A DNA stretch of 12,448 nucleotides from Gracilaria caudata. Its lineage: Eukaryota > Rhodophyta > Florideophyceae > Gracilariales > Gracilariaceae. The DNA lies in assembly GCA_030374735.1 (NCBI GenBank), contig JASCIV010000774.1, positions 1 to 12,448 on the forward strand, read 5' to 3'. This document shows positions 1 through 8,323 of this stretch, piece after piece. Every line of letters starts with the position of its first letter. Position 1 is the stretch's first letter. Below the pieces are notes generated by a model, which saw only the letters and a program-made list of their open reading frames with translations, did no database searches and had not been told where the DNA came from. A program made the position numbers and the translations under genes.

Positions 1-182
1 TCGTCATCCAGCATATGCGGCCTTGTCCACTTACCAGCAATCCAGGATCGTAAACGGGATTACAGCTGTAGTGCGTTCTCTCGTTTCATAGTGGCCACCA
101 CAGTCACATCCTCACTCTCATCATCTCCACCCCTTCCTGCGTGAAGTCATCCGTCATATCGCAATCCTCCCCAACAAAACGA

Positions 183-602
183 ATGAAGCTCACAGCGGTC
201 CTCTTCTCAGTGCTATTCGCACTCGCCTTCAGCGCGCCGGTCTCGCGCGGCTTCCTTTTCTTCCCGTTTCTGTTCCCCACCCCAACTCCCACGCCCACGC
301 CGACCCCGGCGCCATCCGGCACTGACACAGCCACTTCCACTGCCACCGGCACCGGCGGTGCAGGCGGTGGCGGCGGACCTGCCACCGCAACCGGTGTGAT
401 TGCCGCCGCCGGAAACGGAGGAGATGGTGCCGGGTCTCCCGGAACTTTCATTGGTGCCTTGGGAACTGGAGGTTCTGGTGTCGCGGTTTCAGGCGGTACG
501 GGCACAGCCGCCAACACGGGCGTGTTCGGCAATATTGCCGTTGGTGGTCCGGGTGGTTTCGGAGCCCCGGGTACGGGTACATCCACTGCTACTGCCCCCT
601 AA
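183..602 (+). CDS. small secreted Pro-Thr/Gly-rich low-complexity protein (gene 1)
   Basis: Intronless frame of 139 residues ending in TAA at 600-602. An in-frame ATG exists at 141, but I chose the one at 183 because it puts a Met-Lys start directly before a hydrophobic core (MKLTAVLFSVLFALAFSA) and aligns with the paralogues downstream. Ala18-Pro19-Val20-x-Arg22 then matches genes 2, 3 and 4 position for position. Residues 24-32 are Phe/Leu/Pro-rich, 33-42 are five Thr-Pro pairs, and about 46-139 are Gly/Thr/Ala-rich without Cys, transmembrane segment or GPI-like tail. This suggests an extracellular matrix, wall or mucilage component, which is inference from composition only. No TATAAAAG box is seen in the 182 bases upstream, unlike the other members, so the promoter is different or lies outside the window. 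The product is a distant relative by architecture, not by clear alignment of the C-terminus. Confidence 0.75.
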   Translation: MKLTAVLFSVLFALAFSAPVSRGFLFFPFLFPTPTPTPTPTPAPSGTDTATSTATGTGGAGGGGGPATATGVIAAAGNGGDGAGSPGTFIGALGTGGSGVAVSGGTGTAANTGVFGNIAVGGPGGFGAPGTGTSTATAP

Positions 603-686
603 GCTTACGATGAATGATCTCACATGGCTGCACAGTGTCGATGCTTGTGAAGCGCGCATCTGATGTGTGCTGCGATGTTGTTCGTC

Positions 687-720
687 CTCCCTGAGGGAGA
701 GAACATCTTCTCGTAATAAA
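687..720 (+). terminator. 3' UTR stem-loop and poly(A) signal of gene 1
   Basis: A perfect 5-bp stem, CTCCC-TGA-GGGAG at 687-699, is followed 15 bases later by AATAAA at 715-720. The stop codon lies 85 bases before the stem. Genes 2 and 3 have the same stem-loop then poly(A)-signal order, with different stem sequences. Confidence 0.6.
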
Positions 721-1366
721 AGCTGTACAAGGGATATTGCTATTCGTACAATCCTTGCCTTGATGTTTTCATGCAAATCTGCGAAAATTGGGCCGATCTA
801 CTTGAGAATGCGCAGCTAGACATTCTTGTACCTTGATTAGCAAGCACCTCGGATAAAACTCTTTTTCACAAGAATGCCAAAGTGTAGGCGGATTAGTACA
901 ACTCTGTCACAGAGACACGAACATTCGATGCGTCAGAGTTAGCATCAACCCACTTGCCCTGTTGTCTGCATTTTGGTGCGAAACGCAATATGATTTCCCA
1001 GGCAGTCTTTGGTTTGAGAAAGAGAAAGCCTCGCTCCCCTGCCGATCTGCAGAAGCAGCACGACTGCAGGATGTTTGTCCAACGATGTGTGAGGCTCTGC
1101 TTGCGCTTTGGTGTAATTGGTTGCCTCGATCTCAGCAGCATTCCGCCCTAGTAGTGGGCCTTTGATTCTCGTATCCCCAGTTTCAAAGGTTCTGAAATCA
1201 CATGAAGGTCGAATGATTCTGAGCACTGATTCTGGAATGATTCCATTGATCCCCGCAACTACTACGAAGGTAGACCTGTAGTGCAGACATGCTTTTTCTA
1301 AGATCATGATTATACTGCACGGCTCGTGTATGGTCCATGAGAGATGTGCATGATTATTGAAGGCCT

Positions 1367-1732
1367 ATGGACGAACAACTCAATCTCCTCATAGCACAGT
1401 ACGCTTTGAGCATATTCTCCGTGCGCACAAAGCGCAGCAATTCGTCACTCACGCGAGATCATTTACAGCTCGCCCTGCAGTGCGGTGGAGGAGGAGATGG
1501 CTATCTCGTGGCGATTTCGTTCTGGACAAGGGCATCTCAGAGTGCTCTGACTTGTATTGCAGATATGCGCCCAGTGGTTCGAGTGATTGCAGAAGCGCCG
1601 GGAGTCCCGGGACTAACGTTTGGAGGTCCAGTCTCGGCGTCGTTTTCTCAAAAAATAGTCATTTATCGTCAAACGTGTACAAGCATACCAACAGAAACAC
1701 CTAATGGCTGTATGGTCGCCGAAGAGAGGTGA
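1367..1732 (+). CDS. possible hypothetical protein, 121 residues
   Basis: An ATG-initiated frame runs from ATG with G at +4 to TGA at 1730-1732. The product is mixed-composition, with no signal peptide, no recognised domain, a run of four glycines near residue 40 and hydrophobic stretches around 45-75. No TATA box and no nearby poly(A) signal are visible. Listed only because it is the longest ATG frame in a 2-kb gene-poor stretch. It could easily be a chance open frame. Confidence 0.18.
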   Translation: MDEQLNLLIAQYALSIFSVRTKRSNSSLTRDHLQLALQCGGGGDGYLVAISFWTRASQSALTCIADMRPVVRVIAEAPGVPGLTFGGPVSASFSQKIVIYRQTCTSIPTETPNGCMVAEER

Positions 1733-2066
1733 TTTGCTAAGCGTTCATTCTACTCGTCTTGTTTTCTCATTTCAAAACATGAAGGTGCGCCTTGCCGCTC
1801 CCTAGATCGTCACAAAGCATAGCGAAAAACAGTGAACATACACCCACACAACTGGCAGAGCAAAGAGATCAAGAATTCAAGATCTGTACTTGTTGAAAGC
1901 GCAATTGCTTCAAGTATTAAGGTGATCGACGTCTAAATGTTCAATTTCGAGTATTTTGTTTGGTCAGCCGAGCAGGCATTTGTAACAGTTATGCCATGCC
2001 AAGAGACGCATGAATTTATGGTAAGCCTTCCCAGTAACAAAGCCAGTAAGCATGAAGAAACAGATG

Positions 2067-2113
2067 TATATATATAGTGTGTGTGCGTGTGTGTTTGTGT
2101 GTGTGTGTGTGTG
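2067..2113. repeat. compound TA/GT microsatellite
   Basis: Five TA dinucleotides (2067-2076) run directly into an almost pure GT tract to about 2113, interrupted once by C and once by an extra T. A simple sequence repeat of this type is typical of eukaryotic intergenic DNA. Confidence 0.9.
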
Positions 2114-3005
2114 CTCCATACTTGTTGCGGAATCATACTTCCCTCATCGAATTTTGTCAAAGCGATAATACCCCATCATCTCAAACACACCTGATGGTAA
2201 GATATGGTGACAATTGTTCTATGTGCTTGGCAAGGGAGATTGGCTAATTATCCCTGACACTGAATGCGATATTTTTGAAGTAGTTGAATTACTGAAAAGC
2301 TTGTGGCCCATATTAAGAGTCGGAATGCGAATTTTGAGCACAAGGGCTGCTGTCTACGCAACGCACGCAGCAGAGCGCCCAGTAGGCAAGGCCATTCGTG
2401 CGGAACAAAGTGGGCTTGAGGCATTCATCTTGTCCTCCCATGCACCGCGAGAAGGTGAGCTCGCGAGCGTGTTGAACTGCTGCTAATGCTCTCTGTGTGT
2501 AAGTAAAATGTACTCGAAAGCATACTGTATGAAGAGTTTTCACGGAGTTTACTTGGACTTTGTTCGCCTCCACCACACCATCCGCAAACCATCATGCGTG
2601 AATTTCATACACGAGTGGTATAAGCTGTTTGAAGCAAGCCGTGTTTCACAGGCGTGTCGGCGATGTTTCATGAGATGCTTAATATTGGTTCGAACCCCTC
2701 TTTGAAATGTGCTATGCACTTCAATAGATGAGTGGATCAACGGCCCTCCGAACAGCTTGGCACGGACACTGCCGACCTAAATGTGCTGATTGTGTTGAAG
2801 ATCAGCAGTGACTTGATAGTGAACCTGTTAGTTCAGAACCGACGGGGTTCGGCATCGCTCCGTACGCGTACTCGTCGTAAATAACGATGTTGATATGTGT
2901 TATTTCAAGACATTTAGTGCCGAGTAACCAGCGTCGATATGTTGCTCAATTTTTTTTTTTCAGGGGTGACAGGACGCCGTAGAAATCGACAGCAAGATCA
3001 AGAGG

Positions 3006-3353
3006 ATGACAAAGCACTGTTGGGTTTACGTGGTAGTGTTCTCCGTGGTGTTTCTAAGTGTAGTGCTAACGCATCCAGTTACAGCGAAGCGGATTTGGGG
3101 GTTTTTCTCAAGTCAGTTGCCCTTCTACTTGTACAGTTCTCTGAATCTGTTACAGTACTTTGAAGAGCAACAACAGTTATTGCATTCCTTATTTTCTTCT
3201 CCGGCCTACTATGACTGCGCATTTGCGTGCCCATTGCATGGCTCGCTGGTCGCACCCGCGTACAGCGTGCACAACGCCCAGCACCAGCCATGGGAAAGGA
3301 CACCTGTCGAACGATGTGCAGTCATTCGTGGCAGTGTGCGACTCGGAGATTAA
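3006..3353 (+). CDS. possible secreted protein, unrelated to the array family
   Basis: A frame of 115 residues starts at ATG (preceded by GAGG) and ends at TAA 3351-3353. The N-terminus reads as a good signal peptide: short basic start (Met-Thr-Lys-His), an uninterrupted hydrophobic core at about residues 7-21 (VYVVVFSVVFLSVVL), then a cleavage-like Val-Thr-Ala before Lys-Arg near residue 28. The predicted mature part is aromatic-rich at first (residues 30-50), followed by a Gln/Leu-rich stretch and three cysteines. It has no low-complexity linker, and I recognise no domain. No TATAAAAG box or AATAAA is evident at the usual distances, which weakens the call. A poly-T tract with CAG lies 40-55 bases upstream and could be a 3' splice site, so this might be one exon. 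Confidence 0.38.
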   Translation: MTKHCWVYVVVFSVVFLSVVLTHPVTAKRIWGFFSSQLPFYLYSSLNLLQYFEEQQQLLHSLFSSPAYYDCAFACPLHGSLVAPAYSVHNAQHQPWERTPVERCAVIRGSVRLGD

Positions 3354-3413
3354 GACACCAGCAGCGATTGGGAAGCGCCGCTCCTCGACGCCATAAAACG
3401 CTTCAGGTGGCGA

Positions 3414-3815
3414 ATGTCCAGTACAAGATACCTGCGTTTTGATTTGTTTCTCATTTTCTCGCGGCTATCTGCCGCTCCGGTGCCGCTAACCGTTGGTGCA
3501 CATGCCCCCAGTGACGGTTTAACACATCCATTCGTTCGCACAGATTCGGGGCAAACAGCACAGCCCGCAGCGCGCGCGCCCAATCGACTCCAAACAGAAT
3601 ACGTGCTCGCGGCTGCTTGCTGCAAGCAGCCGCGAAGGAGAGCGACGCGCGCGTCGGCGATGACGTCGGTGTCGGCGCGCTTGCCATTCACGTCAGTTTG
3701 TGGCCCGATGTGCGGCACAGCGCTGCTTTTCTACGAGGCTGCCACGCTCACGCGAGGACTCCGCAGCACCCAACGCATACGTCATGCAGGCGCAACGGAT
3801 GGACAGCTTAAATAA
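3414..3815 (+). CDS. doubtful small protein with signal-like start
   Basis: A frame of 133 residues runs from ATG at 3414 to TAA at 3813-3815 in a locally GC-rich, CpG-rich segment. Residues 7-21 are mostly hydrophobic but carry an Asp and an Arg, so the signal peptide is weak. It ends in Ser-Ala-Ala-Pro-Val, the same residues found at the signal cleavage region of genes 2-4, which may be coincidence or a decayed relative. The rest is Arg/Ala/Thr-rich with no recognised domain. The frame runs through the palindrome at 3607-3635. Both strands are open here, as is common in GC-rich DNA. Confidence 0.2.
   Translation: MSSTRYLRFDLFLIFSRLSAAPVPLTVGAHAPSDGLTHPFVRTDSGQTAQPAARAPNRLQTEYVLAAACCKQPRRRATRASAMTSVSARLPFTSVCGPMCGTALLFYEAATLTRGLRSTQRIRHAGATDGQLK
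3607..3635. repeat. perfect palindrome, 14-bp arms, 1-nt centre
   Basis: Left arm 3607-3620 (TCGCGGCTGCTTGC) is exactly the reverse complement of 3622-3635, around a single T at 3621. It could form a cruciform or act as a dimer binding site. A second perfect palindrome, CGACGCGCGCGTCG, lies 8 bp further on at 3643-3656. Confidence 0.9.
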
Positions 3816-4716
3816 TCCCCCCGATCCTTTTTTCTTTTATTTGTTTCATACGAGTAGACTAGATAGAGTGACTTACATTCGATGTTTATTCGTGACGCCT
3901 CAGCTACCACCGACTGGCGGTGGTGCTGGCGCACTGAGCGCGCCACACCGCCACGCAACGCGCGTCGAAAAGGAGGACTCACATGTGCTCACTCTCGCAC
4001 TACTGAACAAGTTGTAAACGCTTGAATCTGCATCGCTCGCCAGCTCGCTAGCGGGCGAAGCGCGCAGTACAAAGTGCGTGGCGTTGAGCCATCGAGCGCA
4101 ACAGCGCAGTCGTCGTCATGATGACAAGCACGCTCTGCACCACCGTCAAACGTACAATAAAGGCACGTCTCCCCCTCGTCAACTCCCATTTGGGAGACAG
4201 ACTCAAGTGACTGGCATGCCGTACCGCAGCTTGGGCGGGACAAGCCGGTCTGGGATAGCCGCCTTGCTTGCTGTACATGTGCACGTACTTTACCTTCCGA
4301 TGCAAATCCGGAAACATCTCTTTCGTGACACAACCTTCCCATGCGTATCATGCACGACCTTATGGCACCAACACGAGCTGAGACCACCGCTCAGTCTCAT
4401 GCGTTTCTTTTGCCGGCCAACAGAGGCGTTCTTCGTCCTGAAACGCTAGTCCTTAAACGCGCACGTGCGTCCGCCATTCAGAAGAACTCACTGACGAGAA
4501 ATAAAACATCTTAGAGTACGAAATGTCAAAAGTGTCGTCAGGCGTGTGTTAAATTGCAGCTTTCACTGCCACTCTCTTCGTTGCATTGATGAGCTCGCAT
4601 TCATCGCCAACAACCTGTCTGTCCACGACGATGGCGCCTTCCCCTTCTATAGTGTACACAGCTTTTGCCAGCAATCATTGTATGCCCGCGCGACGGACGA
4701 ACCGCTGCAGTATATT

Positions 4717-4747
4717 CCAGAATGTTCTTGTCGGTTCCAACCACAAA
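4717..4747. other. 31-nt noncoding island identical in both copies (copy A)
   Basis: The 31 bases from CCAGAATG to CCACAAA recur without change at 8293-8323, although flanking sequence in the two copies has many substitutions and an indel of about 15 bases immediately upstream. Function unknown; a regulatory site or part of an RNA are possibilities. Confidence 0.7.
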
Positions 4748-5015
4748 ACAATTTAAACATCTGTTCCGTTCAGCACAATCAAACTGGGTACGCAGTAAGT
4801 TCGACATCAACAGCAGCCCCCTTTTCTTTTTAATGTCTTTCACACACACCCCATCGTATCATCTATGACATTCAAAAGCCACCATTTATATACCATTTCT
4901 CTCCTGATACTACACGTGCTGGAAGATTTCCGCAGTTAATGGTACAACGGGTGTTCATCGATTAAACTTTATGCTCAGCGAATTCTGTCCATCTCATTGC
5001 CACATTATAGTGTCT

Positions 5016-5117
5016 TCAAGTTCGAGAAGATATTTGTCAGCACGAGGTATCTACCGTTCATACTGAAACAAAACGCTTTGAACGAAATTCACGTACGTCG
5101 CACTTCTTGCTGACATT
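5016..5117 (-). repeat. promoter-proximal segment inverted relative to gene 3 promoter
   Basis: The reverse complement of 5016-5117 aligns with 8559-8670. AATGTCAGCAAGAAG is identical, and there is a longer match around AAGCGTTTTGTTTCA and TATGAACGGT with few changes. The flanks on both sides (GAATTCTGTCC-like on the left, TTGAGCTACAC-like on the right) align in direct orientation. The segment ends 60 bp before the TATA box of gene 2. Confidence 0.85.
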
Positions 5118-5161
5118 GAGCTACACACGTAACAACATGAACACCAATGTACGATTCACCC

Positions 5162-5184
5162 AGCCTTCAGCACCCCTATAAAAG
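5162..5184 (+). promoter_or_regulatory. core promoter of gene 2 with TATA box
   Basis: TATAAAAG at 5177-5184 is preceded by AGCCTTCAGCACCCC. The same arrangement precedes gene 3 almost base for base, and a variant (CAACCTTCGAAGCTC) precedes the stub at 6979. The ATG lies 110 bases downstream, giving an expected leader of about 80 nt if transcription starts some 30 bp after the box. Confidence 0.8.
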
Positions 5185-5286
5185 AACGATCCACCGCCTG
5201 TGACTTTGCGGCGTACCGTCTGCCAAGCCGGTCTTCATATCCTCCACCAGTTGCCTCTTCTCTCTCTCCCGCTGTGATCAGTCGCG

Positions 5287-5691
5287 ATGAAGCAAACAAT
5301 TCTGCTGTTGTCTTTGATGGTACTGTGCGTGTCGGCTGCGCCGGTAGATCGTCAGTTCGATCTCTCGATACTCTTGAGTTCGATTTTCGGAGACGCACCT
5401 GCCCCCGCACCTGCCCCCGCACCTGCTCCAGCACCTGCTCCAGCACCTGCTCCGGCACCTGCTCCTGCACCTGCTCCTGCACCTGCTCCTGCGCCCACGC
5501 CGTTGGCGGACATCGGCGGTGATGGTGGGGATGGTGTGGGTATCGGAGGAATTACAACTATTGGTGACGACGCGACGGTTGTGGGAGGTACCGCTCCTGG
5601 CTCTGGTATTGCCGCGGTCGGAGACGGCGGTATTGCCTCATTCCTTGGATTCTTGGGCGGCTTTGGCTTTGGAGGTGACGGCGGACGTTAA
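5287..5691 (+). CDS. small secreted Ala-Pro-repeat/Gly-rich protein (gene 2)
   Basis: Intronless 134-residue frame ending in TAA at 5689-5691. The start is supported by the leader/start region being identical to that of gene 3 from TGATCAGTCGCG through the first codons. Residues 1-17 form a strong signal peptide (MKQTILLLSLMVLCVSA), probably cut at Val-Ser-Ala before Ala18-Pro-Val. Residues 24-35 are a short hydrophobic/Ser segment. Residues 37-70 are 17 Ala-Pro pairs, and 75-134 are a Gly/Asp-rich domain with Gly-Gly-Asp-Gly repeats and a Phe-Gly end, 45 of 60 residues identical to gene 3. There are no cysteines in the mature part, no membrane anchor and no GPI-like tail. Ala-Pro arrays resemble the glycosylated linkers of plant and algal wall proteins, so an extracellular structural or mucilage role is plausible but inferred. 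I recognise no named family. Confidence 0.88.
   Translation: MKQTILLLSLMVLCVSAAPVDRQFDLSILLSSIFGDAPAPAPAPAPAPAPAPAPAPAPAPAPAPAPAPAPTPLADIGGDGGDGVGIGGITTIGDDATVVGGTAPGSGIAAVGDGGIASFLGFLGGFGFGGDGGR
5395..5490 (+). repeat. 12-bp coding minisatellite (Ala-Pro linker)
   Basis: Eight head-to-tail units of GCACCTGCTCCN, each encoding Ala-Pro-Ala-Pro, differ only at the last codon positions. The variants are ordered in blocks: two with CCCC, two ending in A, one in G, three in T. That is the pattern left by local unit duplication or slippage. A ninth, partial Ala-Pro pair follows. Confidence 0.95.
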
Positions 5692-5710
5692 TCTGTAATG
5701 AGGGCCTTCT

Positions 5711-5756
5711 GTTGCGCTCACCTCGGCGCAACCGTTTATTGAACGCTGGAATTAAA
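5711..5756 (+). terminator. 3' UTR stem-loop and poly(A) signal of gene 2
   Basis: GTTGCGC (5711-5717) pairs with GCGCAAC (5726-5732) around an 8-nt loop. ATTAAA at 5751-5756 follows 18 bases later. The homologous position in gene 3 keeps a stem of related but different length and loop sequence. Confidence 0.7.
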
Positions 5757-6276
5757 GACGCTTGGAAGGGGGTTTACTTTGTTGTGCAGTATGTACGCTT
5801 GTTTTGGTCATCGATAGTTAAACGTTACGTGCACGCATATTTGTCGGGCTAGAGTGAGTTGAATAGAGTGCGGAAGCTGGGGAGCTGTCCAGGCAAGAGG
5901 ACGTAACAGCAATTCTGCACGTCACGGTGACAGAAAAGCTTGACGAGTTGGATGCGATTTGTTGTTAAAGAGAGTGTGCTCTTGTCCTTCGGTGCTCCCC
6001 AAAAAGCTGGGTACGTTTCCTGTTCTTTACAGACACAAGAACTGAATTACAGACGCGTCACGTACACAACAACAAGAACGAATTTCAGAAGTTGGAGTTG
6101 TCATAATATGACAGTGCAGCCGCTTTCAAGGCTGTAGCACAGGCTACACACAGCGGTGAAGTGCTTGCCGAGGGTCTGTTGGAACAGACGAGCAGCACAC
6201 GTTTGTTAAGTTGGCACATTGTACAACTACGACTAAGATATCTACGGCCCCAAAATCGTGTTGTCATACCGCTCGC

Positions 6277-6295
6277 CGTTTAATGGCGTTAAACG
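6277..6295. repeat. conserved 7-bp-arm palindrome, copy A
   Basis: CGTTTAA-TGGCG-TTAAACG. The same structure occurs at 9944-9962 (CGTTTAA...TTAAACG) and 11228-11246 (GGTTTAA...TTAAACC). Both arms change together in the third copy. Confidence 0.7.
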
Positions 6296-6684
6296 ATTTG
6301 CGTAGCTCCATTACAGATTCACGGTTGTAAAACAACCAGCAGCTTGACGAGATTAAATTCTCTTTCAATCCTTCGCAACCAATGTATGTGTGCCAATCGT
6401 ACACCAGGCTCTTGAGGCGCTTGGCAGCTTGACTGCCCCTGCCCTCCTCCTGGACGGTGTGTACAAAATATGGTGGATACGCTAAACGATTATCGGGTTG
6501 ATTTATGTAACGTATTGCGCAATTACACACTTTGTTGCGTGCGTAGATACCCGCAGAGTGTAAACGGTTTCCAAGACAATCCGTTCGCGACATTTGAACT
6601 GCTCCAACTGTACAACGCGTGCCCTAATCTAAAGTAGTTCAGTCTCAAATGAAAACGGGAAAAAGTTGCAAAGTTAGAAAAGAA

Positions 6685-6719
6685 AGCGTATACTACGAAC
6701 GTAGTTCAAAAGATACGCT
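6685..6719. repeat. bulged hairpin at the end of downstream block A
   Basis: AGCGTAT-ACTACG (6685-6697) pairs with CGTAGT (6700-6705) and ATACGCT (6713-6719), giving 13 bp with a 2-nt loop and a one-sided 7-nt bulge. The aligned position in copy B has a different hairpin, CTACTCG (10346-10352) with CGAGTAG (10375-10381). Confidence 0.6.
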
Positions 6720-6854
6720 CAAGTTGCCTCACGCCGTCAAACTGCTTCACAAAGGATAATAGCACAATGTGACACACAAATGCGTGGCACGTGCTTCGGT
6801 TCGAAACACTTTTGCAAACTCGCAACAATTAGAACACCATCTCCGATCCACCCA

Positions 6855-6877
6855 ACCTTCGAAGCTCGCTATAAAAG
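6855..6877 (+). promoter_or_regulatory. core promoter of the truncated paralogue
   Basis: TATAAAAG at 6870-6877 lies 109 bases before the ATG and is preceded by CAACCTTCGAAGCTC. That element is closest to gene 4 (CAACCTCGCAGCTCAG before its box). The promoter looks intact although the gene is not. Confidence 0.7.
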
Positions 6878-6978
6878 ATAGGTAGGCCTCTGTCCGTTGT
6901 TCGAACCACATTGAAACATCACATCACACCGAAATCGCCACACACCCATTCCTCGCTCACCTGGCTTCATCTGCCACG

Positions 6979-7047
6979 ATGATACGAACGATTGTACTGC
7001 TTTCTTTACTGGTGCTGTGCACGTCGGCTCTCCATTCAGCTTCTTGA
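6979..7047 (+). pseudogene. truncated array paralogue, signal peptide only
   Basis: ATG at 6979 opens a 22-residue frame, MIRTIVLLSLLVLCTSA followed by Leu-His-Ser-Ala-Ser, and stops at TGA 7045-7047. It aligns with the signal peptides of genes 2-4 across all 17 residues. Ala-Pro-Val is replaced and no linker, Gly-rich domain or 3' stem-loop follows, so homology ends abruptly at the mature-protein boundary. The leader shares CCTCGCTCACCT and CACGATG with gene 4, marking it as the counterpart of gene 4 in the other copy of the unit. With its promoter intact it may still be transcribed. A functional 22-residue peptide is possible but unsupported. Confidence 0.75.
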
Positions 7048-7338
7048 ATTGTTCTGCAACCTACCAACCCCGATTTGTTGATAACATCAAGCCACGGTGT
7101 TCATAAACTGTACAAACCTTTGCAACCACAGAAGAAACAGCGCTATGGATTTCAGATGTTTCATAGTTTTACCTCAATCCATAAAAAAAAAAGGCAAACT
7201 TCATCACCTTGCAATTGTTGGTTTTGCACTTTCTCTTCTTCTCACAAAGTTCATAGAAACAGGCAATTCTTCAGCTGCTCATTTCCAGCTTTTTCGTATT
7301 AGTTTGAAAAACTTAATTAATTTTTGTAGAGCAACCTG
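7048..7338. other. spacer between pseudogene and copy B, no gene seen
   Basis: AT-richer than its surroundings, with an A9-10 run near 7183. I see no homology to other array copies and no credible gene. The two overlapping frames (7075-7302 and 7097-7357) are Lys/Ser/His-rich without recognisable features. This may be the material that replaced the body of the truncated gene. Confidence 0.5.
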
Positions 7339-8292
7339 TACAAGTGTAAACGCTTGAATCCGCATCGATCGCTAGCGAGATGCAGATTCCACGTCACGAA
7401 GTGCGCAATGTTATATCAGAGTACTCTACGCTATGTGGAACGTTCATTAAAGGCACGTCTCACCCTCGACAACGCGCCTTTGGACTCAGTTGAGTGGCAT
7501 TCCGTACAAGCTGTTTGTAACCCTCCCGTTCTAGGCGTTCATCACGTAGGTACGTACACGTGCTTTAGAAGCAGCTTTACCTTCTGATGCAAACCTCTCG
7601 TTTGTGACACAACCTTACCAGCCCCATTGGGCAGGTCCAGTAGACGTTGTGGCACAAACACGCACAAAAACGACCGCTCCATTCTTATTTCTTGTCGGCC
7701 GCCGGAGGCGTTGTTCGTGATGAACGCTTGTCCTCTACCCTTGATAACATACACGCCCACTTCCGCGACTCAAAAACGACTCGTTAGCGTACAAAATGTT
7801 TAACGTGACTCAGGCGTGCGTTAAATGCCAACTTACAGTTATGCTCTTTTCGTTGCATCGCTGCTCCATCTGAGCTCGCATTCACCCATCCACACCCTTC
7901 TGTCCAAGCCGATGGCGCCTTCCCCTTTTTTCGCAGCTCACAATGATCCAGCCAGCAATCCTTGTATGGAGCAACGTATAAGTTATTGCACAGGATCGTG
8001 TCGAAAGATTGCGGATCGAGAACAATGCTTGCCTGAGAGAAGCCAAGCCAAGCATTGAGCCGAGTTCGATGTACCTTCGTAGAAAGCGGACTCGCCCATC
8101 AAATGCCCGGCAACGCGAATTTGGGGTTCGATGGAACAAAACTTGTGATTGTGGGCGCCTTACTGCAGCAATAAGCAGTTATTGTGTATGGTCCTGTTCA
8201 ATATTCAAATTAATGCTTTTGGTCCCGTCCACCAAGCTCGCACGGTCGAGCTTGTCGACGAAACGCTGCGGTATAATATACCCTTCGTACTG

Positions 8293-8323
8293 CCAGAATG
8301 TTCTTGTCGGTTCCAACCACAAA
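8293..8323. other. 31-nt noncoding island identical in both copies (copy B)
   Basis: Exact match to 4717-4747. It sits about 425 bp before the gene 3 TATA box, against about 460 bp before the gene 2 box in copy A. Confidence 0.7.

Larger units (their letters stand above)
760..2935. other. gene-poor region with no recognised gene
   Basis: I see no gene I can identify here, no TATAAAAG box and no homology to the repeat units further right. Short open frames are scattered on both strands. The only one listed separately is 1367-1732. A frame at 2214-2486 begins with TTG rather than ATG and is not supported. The region includes a TA/GT microsatellite at 2067-2113. Exons of an intron-containing gene could be missed by eye. 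Confidence 0.5.
4007..5186. repeat. upstream block of duplicated unit, copy A
   Basis: This segment is collinear with 7339-8728 over its whole length, with many substitutions and indels. Shared landmarks are the edge motif GTAAACGCTTGAATC (near 4014 and 7347), the stretch around AAAGGCACGTCTC, GATGGCGCCTTCCCCTT, a 31-nt identical island at 4717-4747, GTTCATCGATTAAAC at 4953-4967, and the promoter motif. No convincing gene is seen within it. Frames such as 4546-4833 are not conserved in copy B. One part, 5016-5117, is inverted relative to copy B. Two unassigned AATAAA motifs occur at 4156-4161 and 4500-4505. Confidence 0.85.
5941..6725. repeat. downstream block of duplicated unit, copy A
   Basis: Collinear with 9432-10405, with indels and a poorly matching middle (about 6340-6550). 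Landmarks shared with copy B are GCGATTTGTTGT, CCTTCGGTGCT, TTACAGAC, TGTCATACCGCTCGCCGTTT (6262-6281) and TCTCAAATGAAA near the end. Open frames here, for example 5940-6137 and the minus frame 6264-6593, change reading frame between copies, so I do not call a gene. A minus-strand trace near 6230-6310 may be a decayed coding or element remnant. Confidence 0.75.

Noticed and set aside
104..586. Long minus-strand Pro/Val-rich frame opposite gene 1
   Set aside because: It is the complement of the Gly/Thr/Pro-rich codons of gene 1. It has no signal peptide, and the plus frame fits the family.
2687..2696. GGTTCGAACC, resembling the T-loop/B-box of a tRNA gene
   Set aside because: The T-stem does not pair (ATTGG against CCCTC), and no acceptor stem, A-box or anticodon arm is evident upstream.
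2949..2963. T-rich tract ending in CAG, resembling a 3' splice site
   Set aside because: No matching upstream exon or 5' splice site could be supported. Kept only as a caution for the 3006-3353 candidate.
4546..4833. 95-residue plus frame in upstream block A
   Set aside because: Copy B has indels that break the frame, and conservation is by DNA (including the 31-nt island) rather than by codon.
5156..5482. Minus-strand Gln-Glu-Val repeat frame
   Set aside because: It is the reverse reading of the 12-bp Ala-Pro minisatellite and extends across the gene 2 promoter. The same holds for minus frames opposite genes 3 and 4.
5395..5490. Regularly spaced repeats that might suggest a CRISPR array
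   Set aside because: Units are contiguous with no spacers and encode Ala-Pro in frame. This is a coding minisatellite in a eukaryotic gene.
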